Below, in pieces: positions 25,317 through 34,068 of a stretch of DNA of 64,000 bases (the stretch's first letter is position 1; each line of letters starts with the position of its first letter). The stretch lies in contig NZ_LS999833.1 of the NCBI RefSeq assembly GCF_900537175.1, positions 124,001-188,000 of the forward strand, read 5' to 3'. Below the pieces are notes generated by a model. It had not been told where the DNA came from. It searched no databases and saw only the letters and a list, made by a program, of their open reading frames with translations. A program made the translations under genes and the position numbers. The stretch comes from Lentilitoribacter sp. Alg239-R112 (GTDB lineage Bacteria > Pseudomonadota > Alphaproteobacteria > Rhizobiales > Rhizobiaceae).

Positions 25317-25369
25317 TTTACCTTGACGTCAAGATAAATCATCTCTAAGTATCTTGACGTCAAGGTAAA
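25317..25369. promoter_or_regulatory. PecS-type double operator between pecS and pecM
   Basis: TTTACCTTGACGTCAAGATA (25317-25336) and TATCTTGACGTCAAGGTAAA (25350-25369) are perfect reverse complements of each other. Each has the 12-bp palindrome CTTGACGTCAAG at its core (25322-25333 and 25353-25364). The two cores are 31 bases apart, about three turns, so two dimers could bind on one face. TTGACG in each core can double as a -35 element for the outward promoters. Confidence 0.85.
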
Positions 25370-25394
25370 TTGGATTACTCGCTAGGAGTTTGGT

Positions 25395-26246
25395 ATGAAC
25401 CGCCCTTTGAATATTGCCCTCACTGGCCTTGCGCCCATGATATGGGGAAGTTCCTATATCGTCATCACGCAGCTTTTGCCTGATGGTTATCCGCTTATGT
25501 CAGCGGCCATCCGAGCGTTACCTGCGGGTTTATTGCTGCTGCTTTTCAGCCCTAAACTGCCAACAGGCGAATGGTGGTGGAAAACGCTCGTGCTGGGCGC
25601 ACTTAACTTCTCGGTTTTTTGGTGGCTGCTCTTCGTCGCGGCCTATCGCCTGCCCGGCGGCGTTGCTGCCACGCTTGGCGCTATGCAGCCGTTGATCGTG
25701 GTGTTTGCGGCATTCTTTATCTTGAATGTGCCAATTAGAAAAGTCAGCATTTCCAGCGCAATACTCGGTATTTTCGGCGTTGCATTGCTCCTCCTCACTG
25801 CCGAAGCGGGATTTGATCTCATCGGCATTATTGCAGGCTTTGGCGGCGCAGCATCCATGGCGCTTGGTGTGGTGTTAACCCGTAAATGGCAGCCGCCTGT
25901 CCCGCTCCTGCGCTTTACTGCCTGGCAACTCATTGCGGGTGGATTGTTGTTGCTACCCTTTGCCATTGCGCTCGAACCCAATTTCCCTGCTTTTACGATG
26001 AATAGCCTGGTAGGTTATGGCTATCTGAGCATTATTGGCGGTGCCCTCACCTATATTATCTGGTTCCGAGGCATTGCCACACTTGACCCCAACACGATCT
26101 CCCCGCTCGGCTTTTTAAGCCCATTAATGGCCGTGCTTATGGGCTGGTTGGTGCTCAATCAAAGTCTCACATATCTTCAAATTCTGGGCACAGCTATTGT
26201 TCTTCTGAGCATCTGGCTTGCCACTCGAAAACCCGCCGACGGGTAA
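25395..26246 (+). CDS. pecM: PecM-like DMT/EamA-family exporter
   Basis: 283 residues, ten hydrophobic helices in two EamA repeats. It opens NIALTGLAPMIWGSSYIVITQLLPDGYP and has VAAYRLPGGVAATLGAMQPL in the first repeat, ALGVVLTRKWQPP between them, and LGFLSPLMAVLMGWLVLNQSL in the second. These blocks closely recall PecM, the indigoidine-type exporter controlled by PecS. The substrate here is unknown. It is divergent from pecS, with a strong operator in between. Confidence 0.87.
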   Translation: MNRPLNIALTGLAPMIWGSSYIVITQLLPDGYPLMSAAIRALPAGLLLLLFSPKLPTGEWWWKTLVLGALNFSVFWWLLFVAAYRLPGGVAATLGAMQPLIVVFAAFFILNVPIRKVSISSAILGIFGVALLLLTAEAGFDLIGIIAGFGGAASMALGVVLTRKWQPPVPLLRFTAWQLIAGGLLLLPFAIALEPNFPAFTMNSLVGYGYLSIIGGALTYIIWFRGIATLDPNTISPLGFLSPLMAVLMGWLVLNQSLTYLQILGTAIVLLSIWLATRKPADG

Positions 26247-26314
26247 GCTACATAACAACACTTATCAACACGACCAATAATGGTTACAACAATGACATTA
26301 AAATGGAGCAAAGC

Positions 26315-26947
26315 ATGATCACTTTATACACTTGGGGTACACCCAATGGCCGCAAGGTTTCTATCGCACTGGAAGAAATGGGGCTGGACTATGAATGCGT
26401 GGGTATTGATATCACCAAGGATGATCAGTTCGGGGCGGATTTCCTCAAGATTGCGCCAAACAACAAGATCCCTGCCCTGACCGATACGGATGGCGACGTT
26501 GCGCTGTTTGAATCCGGTGCGATCTTGATGTATCTGGCTGAAAAGACGGGGAAATTTATGCCCGCATATGGCACCTCCCAATATTGGCAGATGATGCAGT
26601 GGCTAATGTGGCAAATGGGCGGCTTTGGCCCGATGCTTGGTCAGACCCATCATTTTGTAAGGTTTAATCCTGATGTTTCCGAATATGCGGCAAACCGCTT
26701 CCAAAACGAAGGCAAAAGACTTTATGGCGTGCTCGACAAACATCTTGCCACCAGCAAATATCTGATTGATGAAATCAGCATTGCAGACTTTGCCATCTGG
26801 CCGTGGGCATCGCGCTTTGAGTGGCAGGAGATTGATCTGAACGAGTACCCCAATGTTTTGCGCTGGTACAACGAACTCGCCGCCCGCCCCGGCTTTATTG
26901 AGGGCTACAAAAAGCCAACCGATACAGGGCCAATTCCGGTGGCGTGA
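26315..26947 (+). CDS. Glutathione S-transferase (YfcG/YghU-like)
   Basis: 210 residues from ATG 26315, which follows GGAG; an ATG four codons earlier would bury that site. The thioredoxin-fold half has ITLYTWGTPNGRKVSIALEE and the glutathione-binding NNKIPALTD and FESGAILMYLAEKTG. The helical half has DEISIADFAIWPWASRFEW. WGTPNGRKVS is typical of Nu-class GSTs, which have disulfide-bond reductase activity. It is 68 bases after pecM and may share its transcript. Confidence 0.9.
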   Translation: MITLYTWGTPNGRKVSIALEEMGLDYECVGIDITKDDQFGADFLKIAPNNKIPALTDTDGDVALFESGAILMYLAEKTGKFMPAYGTSQYWQMMQWLMWQMGGFGPMLGQTHHFVRFNPDVSEYAANRFQNEGKRLYGVLDKHLATSKYLIDEISIADFAIWPWASRFEWQEIDLNEYPNVLRWYNELAARPGFIEGYKKPTDTGPIPVA

Positions 26948-26966
26948 TTAATATTTGTAAACCTGT

Positions 26967-27587
26967 TTGCGAGGTGGCATTGAACATTCTGACAATAGTT
27001 ACAAACGGTTGCAAAACGTAAGGCAAGTTAAGACGATGAAATCAGATTTTGCATGGCTCGATAAATGGTCAGATGACTTGAATGGCAAAAACGTTCTTGA
27101 ACTTGGCTGTGGCCCGGCAGATGATACACGTAAAATTGCAGAACTTTCGAGTTCTGTAGTTGCTTGTGACTTGTCGCCTCCATCCCAAATAGAAGGTGCT
27201 AAACAGGTTTTGGTTGTAGACCACAGCAAGGAGCTTCCCTTCAAACCCTGCACTTTTGATGTGGTCATTGCCAGCTTGTGTTTGCACTATTTCAGCTGGA
27301 ACACAACGCAAAAAATTGTCTCTGAATTATCGCGTGTTCTGACTCCCAAAGGTGTCATCGTGGTCAGGGTAAACTCCAATAACGATGAAAATTACGGAGC
27401 AAAAGGCCATACAGAAATTGAATCTGGACTATATATGGTAAAAGGGCAACAAAAGCGCTTCTTCAGCAAAGCCGATGTCGAACTGCTATTTAAGTCAGAA
27501 TGGAAGCTTACCACCATCGAAGAAAAATCAATTGATCGTTATGAACGTCCAAAGCAAATTCTGGAATTTGGCGCACAGAAAATATGA
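26967..27587 (+). CDS. Class I SAM-dependent methyltransferase
   Basis: Up to 206 residues. NVLELGCGPADDTRKIAELSSSVVACDLSP is the SAM-binding motif I with the acidic end of strand 2. FDVVIASLCLHYFSW is motif II/post-motif, and LSRVLTPKGVIVVRVNSN motif III. The start is uncertain: TTG 26967 has no ribosome site, and ATG 27036 would give 183 residues and still keep the whole fold. The acceptor is unknown. A perfect 12-bp hairpin follows. Confidence 0.8.
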   Translation: MRGGIEHSDNSYKRLQNVRQVKTMKSDFAWLDKWSDDLNGKNVLELGCGPADDTRKIAELSSSVVACDLSPPSQIEGAKQVLVVDHSKELPFKPCTFDVVIASLCLHYFSWNTTQKIVSELSRVLTPKGVIVVRVNSNNDENYGAKGHTEIESGLYMVKGQQKRFFSKADVELLFKSEWKLTTIEEKSIDRYERPKQILEFGAQKI

Positions 27588-27616
27588 AGCTAAATCTGGC
27601 GATATTAGAGTACTAG

Positions 27617-27648
27617 AAGCAAACAGCCGCACTTTTGGCTGTTTGCTT
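27617..27648. terminator. Hairpin between convergent genes
   Basis: AAGCAAACAGCC (27617-27628) pairs perfectly with GGCTGTTTGCTT (27637-27648) around an 8-base loop. It stands between the methyltransferase and the convergent MipA/OmpV gene and probably ends both transcripts, though T-runs are short. Confidence 0.7.
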
Positions 27649-27663
27649 GCCCATCATCAACAA

Positions 27664-28488
27664 TCAGAAGCTCTTCATGATCCCGATCGTGAGGAAAATG
27701 CTGTGGTCGCGTTCTACCAGCGGGCTATCTTTCATTTTACCGATATTTTCCACGCTTACATTGCCAATCAGCGATAAGTCTTCGCTCATAAAATAGCGTG
27801 CACCTATGCTCGCAAAGCCAGCCACGCTGGCATCCGGGGTGAACTGTTTGCGCGTCGCGGTGGCATGGGCGGCAGAAACCCCGTAGAGGTCAAAGTTCAG
27901 TTTTTTGTCTCTGTATCTAGCACCTAGCTTGGCTTCAAAACCAAATCTGCCAAACTGTCGCTCAGCACCCAATGCTGCTTCCAATTCATACCCCCCGTGA
28001 ACACCTGATATATCAAAAAGCGCCTTTGCTTCTCCGAAAAATCCATAGGCATTATATCTGCCACGAACACCGCCTTCGATGGGCAAGTCACGGTCCATGC
28101 CATCGAATATGCTGCTTTTACGCAATGCAGTTTCCCATCTCGGCGCCAAAACCAATGAGAGCTGCCCGCCAGAGGTTTGCGGATCTCCAAAATTTAAAAA
28201 ATGATAAGCCAGCCCATCATCAACGCCAAAATGAAGGCGCTCACTGTCAAATGCCAGATAGGGCAGCATTGTGGCTTTGTTCTTCTCGCCCACATAGATG
28301 CTTTTTCCGCCCGATGCGATTAGCCCAAAGGTCCAGGTTCCATTAGAATTCCATTTGCCCGCAGGTGGGCTATCTATTGGCGGGCTATCTACTGGAGGAT
28401 TGCCTTTTGGCAGGGTTTCTTCCGCCAAAAGCGGTGTTGTTGCAAAGCATAGTAATATTGCAACGGCAGTCAGGGATTTACGCAACAT
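27664..28488 (-). CDS. MipA/OmpV-family outer membrane protein
   Basis: 274 residues from ATG 28486-28488 (GGAGAC site). A signal peptide (SLTAVAILLCFATTPLLA) is followed by a short Pro-rich linker with repeated SPP, then a beta-barrel: WTFGLIASGGKSIYVGEKNKATMLPYLAF, alternating amphipathic strands, and a C-terminal SIFLTIGIMKSF ending in Phe, as for OMP assembly. MipA/OmpV proteins are small porin-like or scaffold proteins. It is divergent from the 7TM-AraC regulator. Confidence 0.85.
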   Translation of the reverse strand: MLRKSLTAVAILLCFATTPLLAEETLPKGNPPVDSPPIDSPPAGKWNSNGTWTFGLIASGGKSIYVGEKNKATMLPYLAFDSERLHFGVDDGLAYHFLNFGDPQTSGGQLSLVLAPRWETALRKSSIFDGMDRDLPIEGGVRGRYNAYGFFGEAKALFDISGVHGGYELEAALGAERQFGRFGFEAKLGARYRDKKLNFDLYGVSAAHATATRKQFTPDASVAGFASIGARYFMSEDLSLIGNVSVENIGKMKDSPLVERDHSIFLTIGIMKSF

Positions 28489-28667
28489 TTTACAAGTCTC
28501 CAAAAATGATATGTTGCAGCGGTCATATGGAGCGAAATGATAGGTGTCGTCCGAGCAAGCGCGAGAAGGACAAAACAAGTGTCCGACTTTATCTATTAGG
28601 ACAATCCAGTCTGGAAATGAATTGAAATTGACGCTAAGTAAATCGGCCTGACACAGAAGGTATCTTC

Positions 28668-29807
28668 ATGTTCCACACCGAAAACACCGTCACGCTGCTG
28701 GCAACGATTGCAGCCACGATTTCCGCCTTTGGCGCGCTCTATTGTCTTACCCAGGATCGCGACAAACTGGTGTTTCGGCTTCTGGCGTTTTTCCTCATTG
28801 CCTCCACAATGGCAGAATTGGGCACGGTTCTTAATCCGATTTTGATATCCCCTTATGCAAAAGCAATTGTGCGCTCATTATGGATAGTGGGCGCTGCGAG
28901 CGTGACACCGCTTTTTTGGCTTTATGTGTGGACCCTAACTGCCGAAAATCAACAGTTGCCGAAAAGGCTTATCTGGCATTTTGCGTTGCCTTTGCTCTAT
29001 GCATTTGCCGCCATAATTATTGCCATCATGATGATTGATGGTGCAATCCCTATTTTGGATGAAGCTGCGGTGCGCTACCAGATTTTGAGCGGAAACTACG
29101 AAGGGTTGATGTTTCCCATACCATTTCAGTGGGCCTTCTATTTCGCATTAACAGCGCGGCGGCTGGTTCAATATCATGCTCGGTTGAAAGATGTTTTTGC
29201 CAGCACCGAGAAAAAAGAGATGCAATGGGTTTCGTTCGTCATGGCAAGCTACGGGGTTTATTGGATATTGCAAACCGGATCCGTTATTTTTGAGATGGTG
29301 ACCGATCGCCCCGGCGTGCCAGTAGTCGTGGAATATGCGTTTAACATTGTCATTGTTACGACAATCACGCTTTGGGGACTGCGACAGCGCCCCGGCATTG
29401 TGCCACATCAGGCGGAAAAATCGCCCGCACCCAGCTATGAGAAATCAGCACTGGATGAGGAGGCAAAAGTCAGAATTGCCAAGAAATTACGCCGAGCAAT
29501 GCAGACCGACAAACTCTATCTGAATGCTAACCTGTCTTTATGGATTTTGGCTCGTCATGTGCGCGTGGGGGATAATTATGTTTCTCAGGTTCTGAATGAA
29601 AAAATCGGTGAAAACTTCTTTGATTTCGTAAATGGATATCGGATCAGAGACGCGCAAGATCGACTGAAAGATAGCTCAAAAACCATCCTCACCATCGCCT
29701 ATGATGTGGGGTTCAATTCCCGCTCATCTTTCTATACCGCCTTTAAAAAGGTGACAAATATGACACCGACAGCCTTTAGGAAAGAGACAGGTTGCCACGA
29801 GGATTAG
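28668..29807 (+). CDS. AraC-family regulator with N-terminal 7-TM domain
   Basis: 379 residues. About seven hydrophobic helices (residues 8-245) are followed by a cytosolic AraC HTH: LYLNANLSLWILARHVRVGDNYVSQVLNEKIGENFFDFVNGYRIRDAQDRLKDSSKTILTIAYDVGFNSRSSFYTAFKKVTNMTPTAFRK. The membrane half resembles those in adhesion- or lipid-responsive AraC proteins of flavobacteria and alphaproteobacteria. It can link a membrane signal directly to DNA. The next gene (membrane-SRPBCC fusion) is 54 bases downstream. Confidence 0.87.
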   Translation: MFHTENTVTLLATIAATISAFGALYCLTQDRDKLVFRLLAFFLIASTMAELGTVLNPILISPYAKAIVRSLWIVGAASVTPLFWLYVWTLTAENQQLPKRLIWHFALPLLYAFAAIIIAIMMIDGAIPILDEAAVRYQILSGNYEGLMFPIPFQWAFYFALTARRLVQYHARLKDVFASTEKKEMQWVSFVMASYGVYWILQTGSVIFEMVTDRPGVPVVVEYAFNIVIVTTITLWGLRQRPGIVPHQAEKSPAPSYEKSALDEEAKVRIAKKLRRAMQTDKLYLNANLSLWILARHVRVGDNYVSQVLNEKIGENFFDFVNGYRIRDAQDRLKDSSKTILTIAYDVGFNSRSSFYTAFKKVTNMTPTAFRKETGCHED

Positions 29808-29861
29808 ATCGTATTATCTCCACTATACAACTTATGATCTCCAAAAGGCAGGAGCCGGACA

Positions 29862-30821
29862 TTGTTATCCAAAATAATAAGGATCACCGCCCCTGCCATA
29901 TTGCTGGTCGCCGGGTTACTGGGGCTTTATGTGATTGCCCTTATGATTGATGTGGAACTTGTAAGCTTTGCCTTCTTGTTTGGATTTCCCATTCTATGTG
30001 GCTTGATCATCATGCATTTCCGGCCAAAAGGCTCATTCAAATCTTTTGGCAAAGCTCTGCTTTGGTTAATCGGCATCATGGCTATATCCGTTGCCATGTC
30101 TGTCACAACGAGCCTTGAAGGAATGATCTGCATTGCGATGGCAGTCGTGCCAATATTATTGGGAACATTGCTGGGTGGCGTTATTTATCTGATGGTGATC
30201 CGGTGGAAGCAGGAGGCAAACGGGAGTTTGAAAATTGTAACTCTGCCAATTATTGCTTTTGCACTTTTGGGCCTGCCGGCAAACCAGCCGATGCGGCCGG
30301 AAATATATGAAATTTCAAACACGATAGAAATTAATGCGCCTCCGGAAATTGTGTTTAACATGCTCAAATCAATTCCTGATATTTCGCCGCAGGAAATACC
30401 AACGCGCATGTCACACCTTCTTGGCGTGCCAAAACCAACCGAAGCCATTTGGGAAGAAAGTCCGAATGGCACCATTCGGCATTCTCACTGGGGAGAAGAT
30501 GTTCATTTCATAGAGCGGATTACCGCTATTGAGAAAAACCGTCTTATTGCGTGGGATTTTGAATTTCCTGAAGGGTGGATTGCAGAGGGACTTGAAGATC
30601 CTCATGTCAAAGTCGGTGGGAAGTATTTTAACATCCTTTCAGGCGAATATTTACTTGAGGATATGGACGGGAAAACACGCTTATCGCTGACCACCCGTAC
30701 TTATGACAATTCTCAATTAGGCGCATATTCCAAATTCTGGCATGAATTCTTCTTCGAGGATTTTCACAATGTGATCCTGATCCTTGTCAAAAACCGCACA
30801 GAAGCGAAGATATCTGGATAG
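29862..30821 (+). CDS. Membrane protein with C-terminal SRPBCC domain
   Basis: 319 residues from TTG 29862, preceded by AGGAG. Four hydrophobic helices occupy residues 8-140 (for example PAILLVAGLLGLYVIALMI and VVPILLGTLLGGVIYLMVI). A SRPBCC fold follows from about residue 150 (ISNTIEINAPPEIVFNMLKSIPDI, then RHSHWGEDVHFIERITAIEKNRLIAWDFEF). The fusion of a membrane anchor with a ligand-binding helix-grip domain is unusual but seen in other proteobacteria. It probably shares a transcript with the 7TM-AraC gene. Confidence 0.72.
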   Translation: MLSKIIRITAPAILLVAGLLGLYVIALMIDVELVSFAFLFGFPILCGLIIMHFRPKGSFKSFGKALLWLIGIMAISVAMSVTTSLEGMICIAMAVVPILLGTLLGGVIYLMVIRWKQEANGSLKIVTLPIIAFALLGLPANQPMRPEIYEISNTIEINAPPEIVFNMLKSIPDISPQEIPTRMSHLLGVPKPTEAIWEESPNGTIRHSHWGEDVHFIERITAIEKNRLIAWDFEFPEGWIAEGLEDPHVKVGGKYFNILSGEYLLEDMDGKTRLSLTTRTYDNSQLGAYSKFWHEFFFEDFHNVILILVKNRTEAKISG

Positions 30822-30902
30822 GTAGCAAACCGCGATACACACTGCCAAAAAAACAAGCAGCATTAGTTTTAGGCAAGATTACTTACTTCTATAGGCGATA
30901 GC

Positions 30903-32183
30903 TCATTCCGGCAGAATTTTTGCCTCCTCAGGCTGCGTCTCTGTCTCCTTTACCTTTAATAGGAATGGATTCTGCCGCGAGAGCGTCTCTAACGTTTTGC
31001 AATGCGGATTGTCAGAAAAGTTACTCAAAAAATAAAAACTTAAAGGGCCTTCCGAAACCCGACTAATGTTTTTACTTGTTGTCATCAACTGATCAGATGC
31101 CTGACCAATACTTGCAACAACAGATGAGAAATGTGTTTCAGGCAGAGCTGAAGCCTCATTTGTGAGCGACGAAACGGGTGTATAAAGCGAATGGCTGACT
31201 TGATCGATTTTATCAACATGACCCTGAAACACGGAATCATCCAAATCCACTAAACAGTTTTCACATTTGAACCCGGCAACAAGCGATCTTGCAAACCAGA
31301 TATTTACATCGGATTGAAGCGTATAATCGATGATACTGTTATTGTCATAAACAAGGCGCAAATCAGCAATATAGACCTCGGTTTGCTCTGGTATTTGCTC
31401 AAGTTCATCCAAAATGCTCAGAGCGGCAAATTTCACTGCCGAACTTTCATCACGCAACAACAGTGTTAGCGATTGGATGACATTGTCAGACAGGTTCTCA
31501 TCTTGGGCCAAAAGCTTAACAGCGGCAACCTCAGACGGATTAGCAGGCAATGAAAGTTTGTGCGAATAATCAAAATCCACCCCGCATTCCAAAAACACAT
31601 CCGGCGCAATACCTATATCGGTATTGCTTCTGGTGCCAACCGACCGCAGACGCTCGCGAAGTCCAGATACCATACTAACACTTGCCAATGCATTTTGCGC
31701 TTCAAATTGCTTATTCTGGGCAATTAATTGCTCGGTTTGCGCATCCAGCTTCTTGTTTTGCTCAAACAGCAAAACCGTACCCGTGAACGCGCCGAACCCG
31801 ACGAGAAGCGCGACACAAGTCCCTATTACCCAGCGATAAAAACCCGCCCACATATACCATGCAGCACCTGCGCCAACGAGACTGCTTGTATGTTTGATCG
31901 CCTCATCTTTCTTGCCAGTTGTGGCCGCCGTCAGCGCCAGAAGCGCTTCCTGCGAAACATCTTCAATTGATGATTTAGTGTTTCCAAATATTTTCTCCAG
32001 AATTTTGTCCCGGAAAAACAAAATAAGGACAAGTATGAGAATGGCGCTGAACAGCGCGCCAAGAGCAAAGGTGATCATCGCCTTGGCATGTTCCTGCGCA
32101 ATGCCCCAGGCACCCAGCAATATCGGCACCAACAGCAAAAAAGCAATGAAAAAGCCAATCCAGAAATTTGAATGTTTTTGCAT
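30903..32183 (-). CDS. Unrecognised membrane protein with coiled coil
   Basis: 426 residues. Two N-terminal helices (WIGFFIAFLLLVPILLGAWGIA and MITFALGALFSAILILVLILFF) are followed by a cytosolic loop, a third helix (WVIGTCVALLVGFGAFTGTVLLF) and a short coiled coil (EQNKKLDAQTEQLIAQNKQFEAQN). The remaining 260 residues have a HEAT-like stretch (SDNVIQSLTLLLRDESSAVKFAALSILDELEQ) and CENCLVDLDDSVFQG, which recalls a single pentapeptide-repeat turn. The helix-plus-coil front end looks like that of membrane pentapeptide proteins. No function proposed. It is divergent from the RES gene. Confidence 0.65.
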   Translation of the reverse strand: MQKHSNFWIGFFIAFLLLVPILLGAWGIAQEHAKAMITFALGALFSAILILVLILFFRDKILEKIFGNTKSSIEDVSQEALLALTAATTGKKDEAIKHTSSLVGAGAAWYMWAGFYRWVIGTCVALLVGFGAFTGTVLLFEQNKKLDAQTEQLIAQNKQFEAQNALASVSMVSGLRERLRSVGTRSNTDIGIAPDVFLECGVDFDYSHKLSLPANPSEVAAVKLLAQDENLSDNVIQSLTLLLRDESSAVKFAALSILDELEQIPEQTEVYIADLRLVYDNNSIIDYTLQSDVNIWFARSLVAGFKCENCLVDLDDSVFQGHVDKIDQVSHSLYTPVSSLTNEASALPETHFSSVVASIGQASDQLMTTSKNISRVSEGPLSFYFLSNFSDNPHCKTLETLSRQNPFLLKVKETETQPEEAKILPE

Positions 32184-32418
32184 TTAGCCTCCCCCACACA
32201 ACAAGTTTAACGCGATGTTTTTATCAATGCAATACATCGCGAGCTAAATCTCAATACCCTTTCAGGCAGACATGCGCTTTAGGATTTAAACGGAGAAAGC
32301 CGCACGGAAGCGAGATCATCTGGATAGGCTGTAAATCATATTGCGGGCTTTCAGCGTTTGCGCATCATGTGGCAGATATGCGACGATTACATCTGATTCA
32401 CTGCAAATCAGGTTTCTT

Positions 32419-32919
32419 ATGCACTCAATAGCTAAAATTCAGAAGAAATCTGACTTGTTCAATTATGTCGAAGGCGTTTTCTACCGGACTATTGATCCCA
32501 TCTATCGAGACAAAATTATAGCTGGATCGCGATTGCCCGGGCGATATTCTACAAGCGAACAACCGACGCTTTATCTGAGTGCAACACAGCAAGGCATGAA
32601 CGCTGCGATTAACGTTCATAAAGCAAATAGATCAACGGAAAAAGAAGTGCGGCGCATAAAGGTCACAGGCGATCAAATATTTGACCTGCTTGATGAAGCG
32701 GCATGTAAAACTGCTAACATTGAATTATGCAGCGCTATTTCTCCTTGGCAACCGGATGTTTCGGAAGGGCGAAAGCCACGCTCTTGGGCTGTGCGGGATC
32801 GGATTATTCAGCTCGGAGGCGTGGGGTTGATTGATCCATCTCGACAAATACCGGGCCTCTGGCATTTGGTGTTATTTCAGTGGAACCAAGAGAACGCGCC
32901 TCAAGTTGAGGTATTGTGA
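32419..32919 (+). CDS. RES-domain protein (possible NAD+-degrading toxin relative)
   Basis: 166 residues from ATG 32419. FYRTIDPIYRDKIIAGSRLPGRYSTSEQPTLYLSATQQGMNAAINVH matches the front of the RES fold (Arg23/Arg42, Tyr52), and GGVGLIDPSRQIPGLWHLVLFQW its end (Ser141). The usual Glu a few residues after Tyr is not present and the Asn near the end is replaced by His/Leu, so catalytic competence is doubtful. RES toxins normally follow an Xre antitoxin gene; none is adjacent here. It may be an orphan or degenerate copy. Confidence 0.68.
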   Translation: MHSIAKIQKKSDLFNYVEGVFYRTIDPIYRDKIIAGSRLPGRYSTSEQPTLYLSATQQGMNAAINVHKANRSTEKEVRRIKVTGDQIFDLLDEAACKTANIELCSAISPWQPDVSEGRKPRSWAVRDRIIQLGGVGLIDPSRQIPGLWHLVLFQWNQENAPQVEVL

Positions 32920-32967
32920 ATGAATTTTGGAGCTAGTACGGTTCACTATATTTGCGGAATGTCGCTT

Positions 32968-33315
32968 CTAAATTACTTTCAAATTTTTAGCGGGGACCCA
33001 GCCTTGGGATCCGTCTTTAGCTTTGCACAACACCCATCCGTGGGTTTCGTCAATAAAGGTTAGCTCTTGTCCAATGTGGCAAGTCAGCTCCATTGCGGAA
33101 AACGGGTTATTTGCGAAATACCGACCAGCTTGATTTTCGATCAAGGTATCGGGAATCCAACCTTCTTTGCCTGCTTGGTTTTTTGCCCAGACCCAAATGT
33201 GCCCTTCCCAACTATCAGTTTTTCCAGACAGCCACAGTTCTTCATTCTTAGTCAGAACGATTGGGTCCGCGTAAGACACTTTCCAATCAGACACAACTTC
33301 ATATCGTCTCATCAA
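32968..33315 (-). CDS. Small SH3-domain protein
   Basis: 115 residues, cytosolic, made of two variant SH3 units. The first ends HIWVWAKNQAGKEGWIPDTLIE and the second GWVLCKAKDGSQGWVPAKNLKVI; the shared pattern is W-x-x-A-K-x-x-x-G-x-x-G-W-(I/V)-P. Such stand-alone proteins are common in alphaproteobacteria and have no known partner. ATG codons at 33313-33315 and one codon later are both possible. It sits between the RES and TetR genes. Confidence 0.82.
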   Translation of the reverse strand: MMRRYEVVSDWKVSYADPIVLTKNEELWLSGKTDSWEGHIWVWAKNQAGKEGWIPDTLIENQAGRYFANNPFSAMELTCHIGQELTFIDETHGWVLCKAKDGSQGWVPAKNLKVI

Positions 33316-33356
33316 GAATGTCCTTTTCGCTCCGACGGTTCAAGTTAACGCAACAT

Positions 33357-33977
33357 CTATTCGCCCTTGGTCAATATTCCGTTGAACAATATGTCAAGGT
33401 GCGCCTCGCAAAATTGGTCAATATTTATCGGATTTATTTCATCAAACACCATGGACCAAACGCCAGCAAATATGATCGGTGCAACAAGCAATCGGGGTTC
33501 TTTTAAGATCATGTCATTTTTAATCTCACCACGTTCAACACCGTGTTGGACGATTGCATCTAAAATTCCAAGTCCCTTTTCCAGCACAGTATTATAATAA
33601 AACTCCACCAAAGCTGGAAACTTTCGCCCCTCTGCGATCATCACCCGGATTATATCCTTCGCGTTGCTTTGAACAATCTTGGCGTACATCATATTAATCA
33701 TCATTCGTATGAGGTCTTTTGTGCTGCCTTTATGAGTTAAAACCATTGCACCTACCTGATCCAGATACGGTAATATTTGCGAGCGAACAGCTGCTTCAAA
33801 CAAAGCCTCTTTGCTTTCGAAATAGACGTAAATAGTGCCTTTGGAGACGCCTGCACGTTTTGCAATATCAATCATTCGCGTGGCGGCAAAACCGTTGATT
33901 GCAAACTCTTGCAACCCAGCTGCAATAAGCTCTTGCGGACGATGTTGCTTGCGCCTGTGCGTTGTTTTGTCGTTCAT
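33357..33977 (-). CDS. TetR-family transcriptional regulator
   Basis: 206 residues from ATG 33975-33977 (GAGAG site). The N-terminal HTH reads LIAAGLQEFAINGFAATRMIDIAKRAGVSKGTIYVYFESKEALFEAAV, the full TetR signature; the ligand domain is all-helical. It is divergent from the DevBCA-type exporter with a 30-bp palindrome in between, so it most likely represses the exporter and itself. The start 10 codons upstream would run into the operator side and is not preferred. Confidence 0.9.
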   Translation of the reverse strand: MNDKTTHRRKQHRPQELIAAGLQEFAINGFAATRMIDIAKRAGVSKGTIYVYFESKEALFEAAVRSQILPYLDQVGAMVLTHKGSTKDLIRMMINMMYAKIVQSNAKDIIRVMIAEGRKFPALVEFYYNTVLEKGLGILDAIVQHGVERGEIKNDMILKEPRLLVAPIIFAGVWSMVFDEINPINIDQFCEAHLDILFNGILTKGE

Positions 33978-34022
33978 TTTACTCTCAAAATAATTATCCA
34001 CTTGCAATTCAGATGATTTTAT

Positions 34023-34052
34023 ATAATTAATGACCCGTTGGTCAATAATTAT
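34023..34052. promoter_or_regulatory. TetR operator before the DevBCA-type operon
   Basis: ATAATTAATGACC (34023-34035), CGTT, GGTCAATAATTAT (34040-34052): 13-bp arms with a single mismatch. It lies 16 bases before the membrane-fusion gene ATG and 45 bases before the TetR ATG. This is a strong candidate for shared control of both directions. Confidence 0.8.
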
Positions 34053-34068
34053 ATGTGCGACAGATTAA

